DNA of 64,000 nucleotides from Paracidobacterium acidisoli (GTDB lineage Bacteria; Acidobacteriota; Terriglobia; Terriglobales; Acidobacteriaceae): assembly GCF_003428625.2 (NCBI RefSeq), contig NZ_QVQT02000002.1, positions 186,001 to 250,000 on the forward strand. The letters run 5' to 3'. Each line of letters begins with the position of its first letter. The stretch's first letter is position 1. A model generated the notes under the pieces. That model did no database searches. It was not told the DNA's origin and saw nothing but the letters and a program-made list of their open reading frames with translations. Both the position numbers and the translations under genes were made by a program. Shown piece by piece: positions 25,567 to 33,990 of the stretch.

Positions 25567-26355
25567 ATGATTCGAGCTCTTTATACAGCGGCCAGCGGCA
25601 TGAGCGCGCAGCAGCTCAACCTTGACACGATTGCGAATAACCTGGCCAACTCCTCGACCGTGGGCTTTCGCCAGCGGCAGCTGCAGTTCCAGGACATGAT
25701 CTACCAGAACCTGATCACGCCCGGCGCGGCGCAGAGCCAGCAGGCGGTCTCCGCCGGTCTCCAGGTCGGTCTCGGCACGAAGTCTGCGGCCTCGGAGATC
25801 ATCATGACCCAGGGAGATCTCAACCAGACCAACGGCCAGTACGATATGGCAATTCAGGGCGGAGGCTTCTTTCAGGTCTCCCGGCCGGACGGCACGCTGG
25901 CCTACACGCGCGCCGGCAATTTCACTCCCAACAATCAGGGAATGCTGGTTGATATCAACGGAAACACGCTGATTCCGAATATCACCATTCCTTCCAACGC
26001 CACAGCCATCACTATCACGCCGTATGGCGTCGTCAATGCGACGCTGCCCAGTCAGCAGAACCCGACGCAGCTCGGGCAGATCCAGCTGGCGACCTTCGTC
26101 AATCCCGGAGGCCTCGACAGCGTCGGATCGAACCTGTACACGGCGACGCTCTCCTCCGGTGATCCGATTCTCGATACTCCGGGTGGCACGCAGGGACTGG
26201 GAACCATTCAGCAGGGATATCTCGAAAACTCGAACGTCGACGTGGTCAGCGCCTTCGTGCAGATGGTGCTCTCGCAGCGCGCCTATGAGAGCGACTCCAA
26301 GGTGATTCGCGCCGCGGACGACATGTACAGCCAGGTCAACAATATGGCCCGGTAA
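25567..26355 (+). CDS. flgG: Flagellar distal rod protein FlgG
   Basis: 262-residue distal rod subunit, length exactly typical. It begins MIRALYTAASGMSAQQLNLD, with IANNLANSSTVGFRQRQLQF, then GQYDMAIQGGGFFQV and the C-terminal YLENSNVDVVSAFVQMVLSQRAYE in pieces. The start lies six bases after GGAGG. It is co-directional with flgF and flgA. Confidence 0.98.
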   Translation: MIRALYTAASGMSAQQLNLDTIANNLANSSTVGFRQRQLQFQDMIYQNLITPGAAQSQQAVSAGLQVGLGTKSAASEIIMTQGDLNQTNGQYDMAIQGGGFFQVSRPDGTLAYTRAGNFTPNNQGMLVDINGNTLIPNITIPSNATAITITPYGVVNATLPSQQNPTQLGQIQLATFVNPGGLDSVGSNLYTATLSSGDPILDTPGGTQGLGTIQQGYLENSNVDVVSAFVQMVLSQRAYESDSKVIRAADDMYSQVNNMAR

Positions 26356-26398
26356 CAGGAAGAGACCTCAGAGAAGCAGGAAGAGCAGGAGAAGAACG

Positions 26399-26854
26399 AT
26401 GCGAGCCATACCTCTGCTGATTGCCATGCTGGCTGGAAGCCCTGTCGCCCATGCGGCTCCCTGCCGGAGCGGATCGACGACCCGGATTTACCGCTACTGG
26501 GAGGATGCCGGCCTGCATCGCAGATGGGCCATGATGATCGACTGCGCCCATCCGGACCATCCGGCCCTGTTCATGCCTTCGCAGGAGACGCCCGCGGCTG
26601 GCGATGCGCAGAGCATGGAAGCGGCTCGCATCACGCCCTCTTCTCCCCAGGTGACAAACGGTATGCGCGTCACCCTGTGGCAGCGGGAGTCAGCAGCTGA
26701 CATGCGTCTGACCGGAACAGCGCTCGAGGCCGGGCACTCAGGACAAAAGATTCGCGTGCGAACCGGTCTTTCCGGAACCGTGCTGACCGGGGTAGTACGC
26801 GGGCCGGCCTCAGTCGAGTTGCTGCCTGCGGCAACGGGATGGAGGAAACGATGA
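26399..26854 (+). CDS. flgA: P-ring assembly chaperone FlgA (divergent)
   Basis: 151-residue exported protein between flgG and flgH, the usual flgA position. A signal peptide is visible at 1-19 (LLIAMLAGSPVAHA). The C-terminal half (about 85-145) fits the SAF-type FlgA domain: VTNGMRVTLWQRESAADMRL, GTALEAGHSGQKIRVRTGLSG, VLTGVVRGPASVEL in pieces. It is shorter than the approximately 220-residue enterobacterial protein and lacks the first domain. FlgA escorts FlgI in the periplasm. The stop overlaps the flgH start (ATGA). Confidence 0.82.
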   Translation: MRAIPLLIAMLAGSPVAHAAPCRSGSTTRIYRYWEDAGLHRRWAMMIDCAHPDHPALFMPSQETPAAGDAQSMEAARITPSSPQVTNGMRVTLWQRESAADMRLTGTALEAGHSGQKIRVRTGLSGTVLTGVVRGPASVELLPAATGWRKR

Positions 26855-27570
26855 AGCCGGGCTTTGTTCTGCTGCCGGCGCTGTGTCTTCTGCTTTTTTG
26901 CTCTTTGCCTGCGCATGCGGCAAAGAGCAAAAAGACCCAGACGGCAAAGAGCTCTCCTCCGGATGCCGAGCTGCGCGCCTATATCACGCGGGTGAAGGCG
27001 CAGGCCAGCATCGACACCCGCACGCCGGGCTCGATCTGGAGGGATGACGGGCGCTTCTCGCGGCTCACCGCCGACGTGCGCGCGATGCACCTTCACGATC
27101 CGATCGCCGTCGTGGTCTCCGAGAGCCTGGCGGCTTCGACCGACGGCACAGTCAAGAACTCGCGCGCCTCCACTGCCAGCTCTTCGATCTCCGCCCTGCT
27201 GGGGAAGCGTACCGGGGGCAACGTGCTGAACAATCTGCTGAATCAGAACTCCTCCTCGGGGCTGAACGCGCAGGGACAGAGCGTGACGAATTCCAGCCTG
27301 AGCACGACGCTGGGCGGAGAGGTGGCCGATGTGCTGCCGAACGGAATGCTGGTGATCGAGGCCGTGCGCCAGGTGACCTTCAGCCAGCAGACGGAGCTGA
27401 TTACGCTGCGCGGTCTCGTGCGGCCGGACGATATCAGCTCTCAGAATCAGGTGCTTTCGACGGCCATCACCGATCTTGAGGTGGAAGTGACCGGCAAGGG
27501 CATCATCAACGATTACACATACCGGCAGAATGCCATTGTGCGTCTGCTCGAAAAACTGCTGATCTTCTGA
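26851..27570 (+). CDS. flgH: Flagellar L-ring protein FlgH
   Basis: 239-residue outer-membrane L-ring subunit. Landmarks are RLTADVRAMHLHDPIAVVVSE, FTFSQQ-like VRQVTFSQQTELITLRGLVR, and the conserved C-terminal DISSQNQVLSTAITDLEVEV and GKGIINDYTYRQNAIVRLLE. The N-terminus is a signal peptide ending AHA-A around residue 27; its only cysteine (residue 17) lies inside the hydrophobic core, so there is no clear lipobox, although many FlgH proteins are lipoproteins. Start ATG 26851 overlaps the flgA stop and has GGAGGA upstream. Confidence 0.95.
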   Translation: MKPGFVLLPALCLLLFCSLPAHAAKSKKTQTAKSSPPDAELRAYITRVKAQASIDTRTPGSIWRDDGRFSRLTADVRAMHLHDPIAVVVSESLAASTDGTVKNSRASTASSSISALLGKRTGGNVLNNLLNQNSSSGLNAQGQSVTNSSLSTTLGGEVADVLPNGMLVIEAVRQVTFSQQTELITLRGLVRPDDISSQNQVLSTAITDLEVEVTGKGIINDYTYRQNAIVRLLEKLLIF

Positions 27571-27581
27571 GGAGTTCGAGG

Positions 27582-28772
27582 GTGCGATCAGGCTGGATGG
27601 ACACAATGCGGCGCTGCGCGCGAAGTCTGTTGCTGTGCAGCCTTTTGCCGGTCTTCTGCCCGCTCTCGGCGGCAGCGCAGACCGGCACCGGAGCGGAATC
27701 CGCCGGCGCGCAGGCCACTCCACATACCAGGCTGGTGCGGGTGAAGGATCTGGCGACGGTCGAGGGAATTCGCGACAACCAGCTGGTGGGCTACGGTATC
27801 GTCGTGGGGCTGCGCGGTACCGGCGACAGCTCGCAGACCGTCTTTCCTGTGCAGACCCTGATCTCGGCTCTGCAGCGCATGGGAGTGAACCTGCAGCAAT
27901 CCTCGCTGGCGGCCCAGATGCGGGTACAGAATATGGCGGCGGTCTTTGTGGCGGCGACGCTGCCGGCCTTTGCCGAGCCCGGCAACAAGATGGATATCAC
28001 GGTCTCTTCGGCAGGGGATGCGCGGAGTCTCGAGGGTGGTCTGCTGCTGATGACCCCGCTCTACGGAGCCGACGGACAGATCTATGCCCAGGCACAGGGC
28101 CCTCTGGTGCTGGGCGGATATTCGGTCAGCAGCAATGGCAATGCCCGCTCGCTCAATCACCCGACGACGGGACGGGTTCCTTCGGGAGCGATTGTCGAGC
28201 GCGCCGTACCGCTCAATCTTTCGCAGTTGCGTCCTCTCTCATTGCTGCTGAACGACGCCGACTTCCGCACTGCGGAGAGGATGGCGGATGCCATCAATCA
28301 CACGCTGGGGCGTGATCTGGCCCACGCGGTCGACAGCCGGAGAATTGTTCTCGCACCCCGCCCAGATGAGGATCTGCCGGCACTCCTTGCCCGTGTCGAA
28401 AGTGTGGAAACGGCGGTCTATCCGCGTGCGATTGTGGTCGTGAATGAACGCACGGGAACGGTGGTGATCGGGGGCGATGTGCGCCTGCAGCCGGTCTCGA
28501 TTCTGCAGGGAGGGCTGATTGTGAATGTGGTAAGCCGGATGGAAGTGTCGCAGCCCAATGCGCTGGGGCAGGGAACGACCCAGGTCGTGCAGCAAACCTC
28601 GGTTCAGGCGCAGGATAAGCCGGCCAATCAGATCGAGCTGCACGAGGGAGCGACCGTCGACGACCTGGTGGAGCGCCTGCAGGAGATTGGCGCGACATCG
28701 AGGGACATCATCTCGATTCTGCAGGCGATGAAAGAGGCCCAGGCTCTGGATGCGGAACTGGAGGTGCTGTGA
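27582..28772 (+). CDS. flgI: Flagellar P-ring protein FlgI
   Basis: 396-residue periplasmic ring protein. After a signal peptide (about 1-32, ending SAAAQ) comes RLVRVKDLATVEGIRDNQLVGYGIVVGLRGTGD in pieces, FVAATLPAFAEPGNKMDITV, RIVLAPRPDEDLPALLARVE and the terminal segment LHEGATVDDLVERLQEIGAT with RDIISILQAMKEAQALDAEL. GTG 27582 has GGAG seven bases upstream; ATG 27597 and 27606 are alternatives. The stop overlaps flgJ. Confidence 0.97.
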   Translation: MRSGWMDTMRRCARSLLLCSLLPVFCPLSAAAQTGTGAESAGAQATPHTRLVRVKDLATVEGIRDNQLVGYGIVVGLRGTGDSSQTVFPVQTLISALQRMGVNLQQSSLAAQMRVQNMAAVFVAATLPAFAEPGNKMDITVSSAGDARSLEGGLLLMTPLYGADGQIYAQAQGPLVLGGYSVSSNGNARSLNHPTTGRVPSGAIVERAVPLNLSQLRPLSLLLNDADFRTAERMADAINHTLGRDLAHAVDSRRIVLAPRPDEDLPALLARVESVETAVYPRAIVVVNERTGTVVIGGDVRLQPVSILQGGLIVNVVSRMEVSQPNALGQGTTQVVQQTSVQAQDKPANQIELHEGATVDDLVERLQEIGATSRDIISILQAMKEAQALDAELEVL

Positions 28773-29134
28773 TGGAGGCAAGCCGACTGACCGGTACCGG
28801 CGCTGCCGCCGGAGCCGCTGCGCCATACAATCCGAGGCTGAAATCGGCGGCGCACGAGTTTGAAGCCTCTCTGATGAAGGAGCTTCTGGAGCCGATGCAG
28901 CGGCACAGCCTGTTTTCTGACGGGGCGGACGGCCAGGAGGACGGAGACGACAGCCAGAATGCGCTAGCCAGCTTCGGGTCAGAGTCGATGGCAAAGGCTA
29001 TCTCCGAGCGAGGCGGCTTCGGGATCGCCACGGAGATTCTGAAGCACTTCGAAAAGACCGGGGCGGCGGGCAAAGCGGAGCCGTCCCACGGAAGTGTGAG
29101 AACTGTCTCAGAGTCGAACATCAGAAATGACTAA
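28772..29134 (+). CDS. flgJ: Flagellar rod-binding protein FlgJ, N-terminal domain only
   Basis: 120-residue protein matching the rod-capping domain of FlgJ: KSAAHEFEASLMKELLEPMQ and LASFGSESMAKAISERGGFG with IATEILKHF. The muramidase domain of enterobacterial FlgJ is absent, as in many other phyla, so peptidoglycan cutting must be done by another enzyme. Translation restarts at ATG 28772, overlapping the flgI stop by one base; GTG 28769 is possible. It is the last gene before the sigma-28 promoter of flgM. Confidence 0.9.
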   Translation: MEASRLTGTGAAAGAAAPYNPRLKSAAHEFEASLMKELLEPMQRHSLFSDGADGQEDGDDSQNALASFGSESMAKAISERGGFGIATEILKHFEKTGAAGKAEPSHGSVRTVSESNIRND

Positions 29135-29159
29135 AGTGCTTCCTCTCCCTTGCCGATGC
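29132..29159 (+). promoter_or_regulatory. Sigma-28 (FliA) promoter of flgM-flgN-flgK-flgL
   Basis: TAAAG at 29132-29136 and GCCGATGC at 29152-29159, with a 16-base spacer instead of the usual 15. It starts within the flgJ stop codon and lies about 28 bases before flgM. A sigma-28 promoter here would place the anti-sigma gene and hook-junction genes under FliA control, as known in other flagellar systems. Confidence 0.65.
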
Positions 29160-29187
29160 AGGGATCAGAGAGAGGAGTTCGGAGTGT

Positions 29188-29490
29188 ATGGACATTGGAA
29201 GTCAGTTTCAGGGAGTGCGGCAGGCAGAGGCTGTACCGGCGGCGGAGAGAGCTCAGGCGATAGAGACGCCGGCGACAGAAGTAGCCGGAGGATATCCGGC
29301 AACCGGTACGACGGCCAGTGATGAAGCACATCTGAGTGACGCAGCGGTTCTGGTGCATCAGGCGCTTGCGCTGCCCGATGTGCGCATGGACAAGGTGGAA
29401 GAGGTGCAGCAGGCATTGTCTGCAGGCACGTACAGCGTCAGCGCTTCGGCGGTGGCGGAGAAACTGATGGGTTCGATGCTGGAGAGGTGA
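29188..29490 (+). CDS. flgM: Anti-sigma-28 factor FlgM
   Basis: 100-residue FlgM, which binds FliA until it is exported through the finished hook-basal body. The C-terminal half shows the family pattern DEAHLSDAAVLVHQALALPD, VRMDKVEEVQQALSAGTYSV and SASAVAEKLMGSMLE. The N-terminal half is polar and probably disordered. It has a GGAG site at 29181-29184 and is followed after four bases by the flgN candidate. Confidence 0.9.
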   Translation: MDIGSQFQGVRQAEAVPAAERAQAIETPATEVAGGYPATGTTASDEAHLSDAAVLVHQALALPDVRMDKVEEVQQALSAGTYSVSASAVAEKLMGSMLER

Positions 29491-29494
29491 CGGG

Positions 29495-29749
29495 ATGAAC
29501 GCTCTGATGCTGGTCAACGAGACAATTGAAGCTCTGACGCGTGTCGACGCGGAAAGGCTGGAAGCCCTGGCGGAGGCGGCGATGCATCCGGTCTCGCCAC
29601 CTCTGGCAGGAGAGCGGAAGGAAGTGATGACACGCAGCAGGGTACTGGCACGAATGCTGGGATATACGCGGCACAACCTCCGTCTGGCGGGAAGCAGACA
29701 TCTGCCCGGAGATGAGCGGCGGAGTGCCTGGCCGCCCTTCCGGGGCTGA
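29495..29749 (+). CDS. Small protein, FlgN-type chaperone candidate
   Basis: 84-residue charged, mostly helical protein (TIEALTRVDAERLEALAEAA, VMTRSRVLARMLGYTRHNLR). It has no clear family signature. Its place between flgM and flgK, start four bases after flgM, and helical composition are those of FlgN, the chaperone of FlgK and FlgL, but it is shorter than the typical 140 residues and the last 15 residues are Pro/Arg-rich. The call is positional. Confidence 0.5.
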   Translation: MNALMLVNETIEALTRVDAERLEALAEAAMHPVSPPLAGERKEVMTRSRVLARMLGYTRHNLRLAGSRHLPGDERRSAWPPFRG

Positions 29750-29802
29750 GCGGTACGGCGGCATTCCGGCGGCGCAACGACAGGGAACGAAGGACGGAGA
29801 CT

Positions 29803-31236
29803 ATGGCCACTCTCAATACCGCATTCAGCATTGCCACCGGAGCGCTCGATGCCGATCAGGCGGCGCTCGACATTGTCGCCAACAACACCGCAAATGCCTC
29901 GACGCCGGGATATACGCGCGAGGTGGCGAACTGGGAAGAGAACGATTCGGTCACGCTGAACGGAACCACTTATGGCGACGGAGCCATTGTGACCGGGCCG
30001 GTCTCGCAGCGGGACCGGGTGCTCGAGCAGAGCATGCAGCAGCAGACGCAGGCGGAGAGCGCCTCGGGCGCGCGGCTGACGGCGCTCGATCAGCTGCAGG
30101 AGCTCTTCTCCGACGCGACCTCCAATACCAGCAGCAGCAACAATACTGCGGACGGCATCGGAAATGACATCACGCAGTTCTTCGATTCGCTCTCCTCGCT
30201 CGAGGCAAGTCCGTCGGGCAACGCGGCGCGGCAGGGGGTTCTGAGCGCGGCGACGACACTCAGCGACGACTTCAACAGCGTGGCCTCGCAGCTCTCCGGC
30301 CAGCAGCAGGCGCTCGACCAGCAGAGCAGCGGCATTGCCGGCGAGGTGAATACGCTGACGCAGAATATCGCGGGCCTCAACCTCCAGATCGAGTCGACGA
30401 GTCCGAACAGCGATGCCGGCGTGCTCGAGGATCAGCGCCAGCAGGATCTGACCCAGCTCTCGCAGCTGATCGGATTCAACCAGATTCAGACCGAGGATAA
30501 CGGCCTGACGCTGACCACCTCGAGTGGCGCGCTGCTGGTCTCCGGCGGCCAGTCGTATGCGATTACGACCGGCATGAAGAACGGGGTCACACACTTCTAC
30601 GACGCGGCCAACGCCGATATCACCTCCGATCTGACCTCAGGCGGCGGGGAACTGGGCGGCATTCTCACAACGCGTGACCAGGACATTCCGCAGGCGCAGC
30701 ATGCGCTCGATGAGCTGGCGTACTCGCTGGCATCTGCGGTCAATACACAGAACGAGGCCGGAACCGATCTGAACGGCAATGCGGGAACGGCGATCTTCAG
30801 CCTTCCGGGAACGGCGACGGCAGCGAATCCGGAGGGATCGGCGGCGAATCTGTCGGTCGTGATGAGCGATCCGTCTCTGGTGGCTGCAGCGGTTTCGGGC
30901 AATGGCTCGTCGGACAATACGAACGCGACGGCGATGGCGAATCTCGCCAGTGCGACGATCGTGGGCGGGGACACGGCGACGAGCTATTACTCGGCCTTTG
31001 TCACCGGCCTGGGCAGCCTGGTCTCCGAGGTTTCGACGGAGAATACGGCGCAGAACTCATCGCTGACGCAGCTGAACAATCAGATCGGCTCGCTCTCCGG
31101 CGTGAATCAGGACGAAGAGGCTGCGTCGCTGGAGGCCTTCGAGCAGTCGTATCAGGCGGCTTCGAAGATATTCACCATTCTCGATGAGGTAATGGTGTCG
31201 GCGCTGAATCTGGGTGTGGAGACCTCCATCAGCTAA
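29803..31236 (+). CDS. flgK: Hook-filament junction protein FlgK (HAP1)
   Basis: 477-residue junction protein. The N-terminus has the hook-family signature ALDADQAALDIVANNTANAS followed by TPGYTREVANWEE; the region LDQLQELFSDATSNTSSSN and ITQFFDSLSSLEASPSGNAA is typical FlgK, as is the C-terminal LSGVNQDEEAASLEAFEQSY with QAASKIFTILDEVM. The start is ATG 29803, with a GGA-rich site upstream. Confidence 0.95.
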   Translation: MATLNTAFSIATGALDADQAALDIVANNTANASTPGYTREVANWEENDSVTLNGTTYGDGAIVTGPVSQRDRVLEQSMQQQTQAESASGARLTALDQLQELFSDATSNTSSSNNTADGIGNDITQFFDSLSSLEASPSGNAARQGVLSAATTLSDDFNSVASQLSGQQQALDQQSSGIAGEVNTLTQNIAGLNLQIESTSPNSDAGVLEDQRQQDLTQLSQLIGFNQIQTEDNGLTLTTSSGALLVSGGQSYAITTGMKNGVTHFYDAANADITSDLTSGGGELGGILTTRDQDIPQAQHALDELAYSLASAVNTQNEAGTDLNGNAGTAIFSLPGTATAANPEGSAANLSVVMSDPSLVAAAVSGNGSSDNTNATAMANLASATIVGGDTATSYYSAFVTGLGSLVSEVSTENTAQNSSLTQLNNQIGSLSGVNQDEEAASLEAFEQSYQAASKIFTILDEVMVSALNLGVETSIS

Positions 31237-31316
31237 ACACAGATCGAGGCGCAGCGGATCAGGCAGAGCGGTACGGGGCAGAGACGGGAGAAACAGGGAG
31301 AAGCGAGGAGAAAGCG

Positions 31317-32195
31317 ATGCGTGTGGATTCGCAGTATGTTTCCAATCTGACGGCGGCACTCGATGCGGCGACGGCCAATCAGGCGCAGATCAGCCAGGAG
31401 ATCTCCGATGGCCGGCGGATCAATGCACTGAGCGATGATCCGGTGGCGGTGGGCAGCAACGTGCTGCTGAACGCGGAGCTGGGCGTCGAAGACACCTTTT
31501 CGCAGACGTCGGATGCGGTCGACAGCATGTTGCAGGTCAGCGACTCGGCGCTGGGAGGCGTGGTGAGCCAGCTGACCCAGGCGCTTTCGCTGGCGACGCA
31601 GGCCAACAACGGAACGCTGAATGCCTCCGATATTCAGTCGATCTCCTCGCAGCTGGGCAGCATTCTCAATGAGGTGGTGGCGCTGGCGAATACGACGTAT
31701 CTGGGCCAGTATGTCTTCTCCGGCAGTCAGGGCAATACTCCCGCGTACTCTTCAACCGGCACATATCAGGGCGATACGGTGGTGAGCTATCTGGAGACGC
31801 CGAGCGGACAGAAGATTCAGCTTAATCTTCCCGGCAGTCAGATCTTCTCCGGCAGCGGAGGCAATGTGATGGCCGCGCTGAACAACCTGATTGCGGATTA
31901 CTCCTCCGGCACGCCTTCGGCAACCGCGGCGGCGGATACCACGGCCCTGAACACGGCGATGACGTGGCTGAGTGCGCAGCGGGTCACGCTCGACAACTCG
32001 ATGACGCGGCTTGAAGCGGCGCAGACCTACAACGGAACGCAGTCGGCCGATGCCGAGGCGGCGCAGACGAATCTGCTGCAGACGGATACGGCGCAGGCGG
32101 CGACACAGCTCAGCCTCGATGAGTCGCAGCAGTCGGCGATCTCGCAGACGATCTCGATCATCGAGAAAGAGGGCACTCTGTTCAACTATCTGTGA
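31317..32195 (+). CDS. flgL: Hook-filament junction protein FlgL (HAP3)
   Basis: 292-residue flagellin-like junction protein. The N-terminus RVDSQYVSNLTAALDAATAN with ISQEISDGRRINALSDDPVA is the flagellin/FlgL pattern; LANTTYLGQYVFSGSQGNTP marks FlgL. The C-terminus has coiled-coil segments ending SAISQTISIIEKEGTLFNYL. It is the last gene of the flagellar cluster; flagellin itself does not follow. Confidence 0.94.
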   Translation: MRVDSQYVSNLTAALDAATANQAQISQEISDGRRINALSDDPVAVGSNVLLNAELGVEDTFSQTSDAVDSMLQVSDSALGGVVSQLTQALSLATQANNGTLNASDIQSISSQLGSILNEVVALANTTYLGQYVFSGSQGNTPAYSSTGTYQGDTVVSYLETPSGQKIQLNLPGSQIFSGSGGNVMAALNNLIADYSSGTPSATAAADTTALNTAMTWLSAQRVTLDNSMTRLEAAQTYNGTQSADAEAAQTNLLQTDTAQAATQLSLDESQQSAISQTISIIEKEGTLFNYL

Positions 32196-32298
32196 CCTGA
32201 ACCGATCACCGCACCGTTGTAACCGCTGTAACTGAGCCGCGAGCATGAAGTGCTGTGGCATGTATCAGGTGAAGTGACAGGATGAAATGACAGAATGC

Positions 32299-32304
32299 TA
32301 GGAT
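32299..32304 (+). promoter_or_regulatory. Putative -10 element, leaderless start of rapZ
   Basis: TAGGAT with exactly six bases before the rapZ ATG at 32311. A normal -10 to start distance would place transcription initiation on or next to the A of ATG. The same arrangement recurs at 34411, 38415 and 46946. No Shine-Dalgarno sequence fits between. Confidence 0.55.
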
Positions 32305-32310
32305 GGGCGC

Positions 32311-33336
32311 ATGCCTCCCCGTAAAGACAGCAGGAGCGTTCCTGCACCGCCGCCGCCATCCGGGAGTAAGGGGAATCAGCGGCGCAGGCCCGCAGCCGAT
32401 AAGAAGTCTGCAAAGAGCGCGGATCGTACTCCGGCCGCTTCTTTGACCGGAGCGGCAGCAGCAGCAGCGGCGAGGGCGCATGAGACGCGCGACCTGGTGG
32501 TGCTGACCGGGCTCTCCGGTTCGGGCAAGGCCTCTGCGCTGAAGGCTTTTGAAGATCTCGGCTTTTACGCGGTCGACAATATGCCGATTGCGCTGATGCC
32601 GCGCTTTGCCGAGCTGGTGGCGCAGTCGGTCGAGATTCGGCGGGCGGCGCTGGTGGTGGATGTGCGCGAGGGGCAGAGCCTCGATCAGTTTGCTGCGATT
32701 CTGAAGGAAGTGCGGGAGATTCTGCCCACCTCGGTGGTCTATCTGGAGGCCTCGAAGCCGGCACTGCTGCGGCGGTTCTCCGAGACGCGGCGACCGCATC
32801 CGCTGGGGCGCGAGGAGATGGTGGCGCGGGCGATTCAGGCGGAGCGGAAGCTGCTCGATCCGATCCGGAATGTCGCCGATCTGATCGTCGATACCTCGAA
32901 CTTCAATGTGCATGAGCTGCGCGCCTACATTCAGAACAAGTTCCGTCAGGACAGCGGCGGCAGCACACTGCTGGTCTCGTCGCTCAGCTTCGGCTACAAG
33001 AACGGTCTGCCGCTCGAAGCCGATCTGGTCTTCGATGTTCGCTTTCTGCCCAATCCTCATTTCGTGCCGGAGTTTCGTCCGCTGACCGGGAAGGACCCGG
33101 AGGTGATTCAGTACATCCTCAAGTTTCCGCAGACGAAGGAGTTTCTGGAGCGGGTGACGGAGATGCTGCTGTTTCTGCTGCCTCACTACATTCATGAGGG
33201 CAAGAGCTATCTGACGCTGGCCTTCGGCTGCACGGGCGGACAGCATCGCTCGGTGATGATTGCCGAAGAGATTGCGCGGCGGCTCTCGAATCAGGGGTAT
33301 CGGGTCAAAACCGAGCACCGGGATATGCCCCGTTAA
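32311..33336 (+). CDS. rapZ: RapZ/YvcJ-family nucleotide-binding protein
   Basis: 341-residue RapZ (YvcJ) P-loop protein. Family members bind nucleotides and, in enterobacteria, act as an RNase adaptor controlling amino-sugar metabolism. After a basic, Pro/Ala-rich extension of about 55 residues comes VVLTGLSGSGKASALKAFED with LGFYAVDNMPIALMP; the Walker A reads GLSGSGKA (67-74), with Ala where most P-loops have Ser or Thr. The C-terminal domain has FGYKNGLPLEADLVFDVRFL, LTFGCTGG-like LAFGCTGGQHRSVMIAEEIA and ends RDMPR. It has its own promoter candidate after flgL. Confidence 0.94.
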   Translation: MPPRKDSRSVPAPPPPSGSKGNQRRRPAADKKSAKSADRTPAASLTGAAAAAAARAHETRDLVVLTGLSGSGKASALKAFEDLGFYAVDNMPIALMPRFAELVAQSVEIRRAALVVDVREGQSLDQFAAILKEVREILPTSVVYLEASKPALLRRFSETRRPHPLGREEMVARAIQAERKLLDPIRNVADLIVDTSNFNVHELRAYIQNKFRQDSGGSTLLVSSLSFGYKNGLPLEADLVFDVRFLPNPHFVPEFRPLTGKDPEVIQYILKFPQTKEFLERVTEMLLFLLPHYIHEGKSYLTLAFGCTGGQHRSVMIAEEIARRLSNQGYRVKTEHRDMPR

Positions 33337-33591
33337 GCGCGTTTTCTTTTTGACCCTATAGGCGCGCTAAATCATTTGTTTTCAACATCTTACGAAGGTA
33401 TTACTTCGGTTATCCCCGGCTATCCTGTTGTTTTTAAAAGAAATCATAGCTGTGAGGCCAGACAGAGATGCCCATCCGGTTTTCTCCTGTTTCCAGTATA
33501 AAAAACGGGGAAGAAATCCATTCCGGAATCTTTCTTCCGAAGTGCTTCTTCCGGAACAGGTTAGCGGTCAGGGGGCTTGACAGGTGCGTCC
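33337..33591. other. Intergenic stretch after rapZ, no gene seen
   Basis: AT-richer than the surroundings. It contains an inverted GCGCG pair (about 33340 and 33362) and pyrimidine/purine-rich stretches, but no reading frame with coding character and no recognisable RNA. Short frames that run into 33640 on the minus strand are not gene-like. Confidence 0.5.
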
Positions 33592-33853
33592 GGTCTCGTT
33601 GACACGAGAGGGGACGTGTTCCGCGGCTATGTCGCACAGGGGCTGAAGCCCTTTGGTTTTGAGGATGGGTTCGGCACGGCTAAAGCCGTGCCCTGATACA
33701 AAGCGATGACGCCTCCCACCTTAGCTTCTCCACCCCAGCGAACGTTGTTCGCCGGGGACCCCGGTTCGCGAAGGTGGGGGCACCCGGGCTCTGCAAGCAC
33801 TCACCTCATGAGAAGCAAATGCAGATCCCTCGACTTCGCTCGGGATGACAAAG
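33592..33853 (+). repeat. Long direct repeat, copy 1
   Basis: About 260 bases of non-coding sequence repeated almost identically at 33991-34253. Inside, in order: a GGGCTGAAGCCC palindrome, CACGGCTAAAGCCGTG (33675-33690), a CCCACCTTAGC...CGAAGGTGGGG imperfect inverted repeat ending GGGCACCC, and the element AGATCCCTCGACTTCGCTCG followed by GGATGACA. The parts also occur singly elsewhere in the window. Short frames inside are not genes. Confidence 0.93.
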
Positions 33854-33870
33854 GGGAGAGATTCTCATTC

Positions 33871-33980
33871 CCATGTCCAAAAATCCGGACATGGAGCACC
33901 CTGGTGGTTTCGTGTTTTGGCGGAGCCGGGGCTAAAGCCCCTTTCTTCTTACATCTTTATTCACCGGGCTAAAGCCCGGT
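33871..33980. repeat. Palindromic elements between the two long repeat copies
   Basis: CCATGTCC-N8-GGACATGG (33871-33894) followed by a GAGCACCC tail, then GGGGCTAAAGCCCC (33928-33941) and ACCGGGCTAAAGCCCGGT (33963-33980). The last two are variants of one GGCTAAAGCC-core palindrome family that recurs at 37295 and 37331. Confidence 0.88.
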
Positions 33981-33990
33981 GCTTCTACCG

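Noticed and set aside
29646..29661. TGGCAC inside the flgN candidate, resembling a sigma-54 -24 element
   Set aside because: The -12 position reads CTGGG without the required GC, and flgK downstream already has FliA-type control through flgM.
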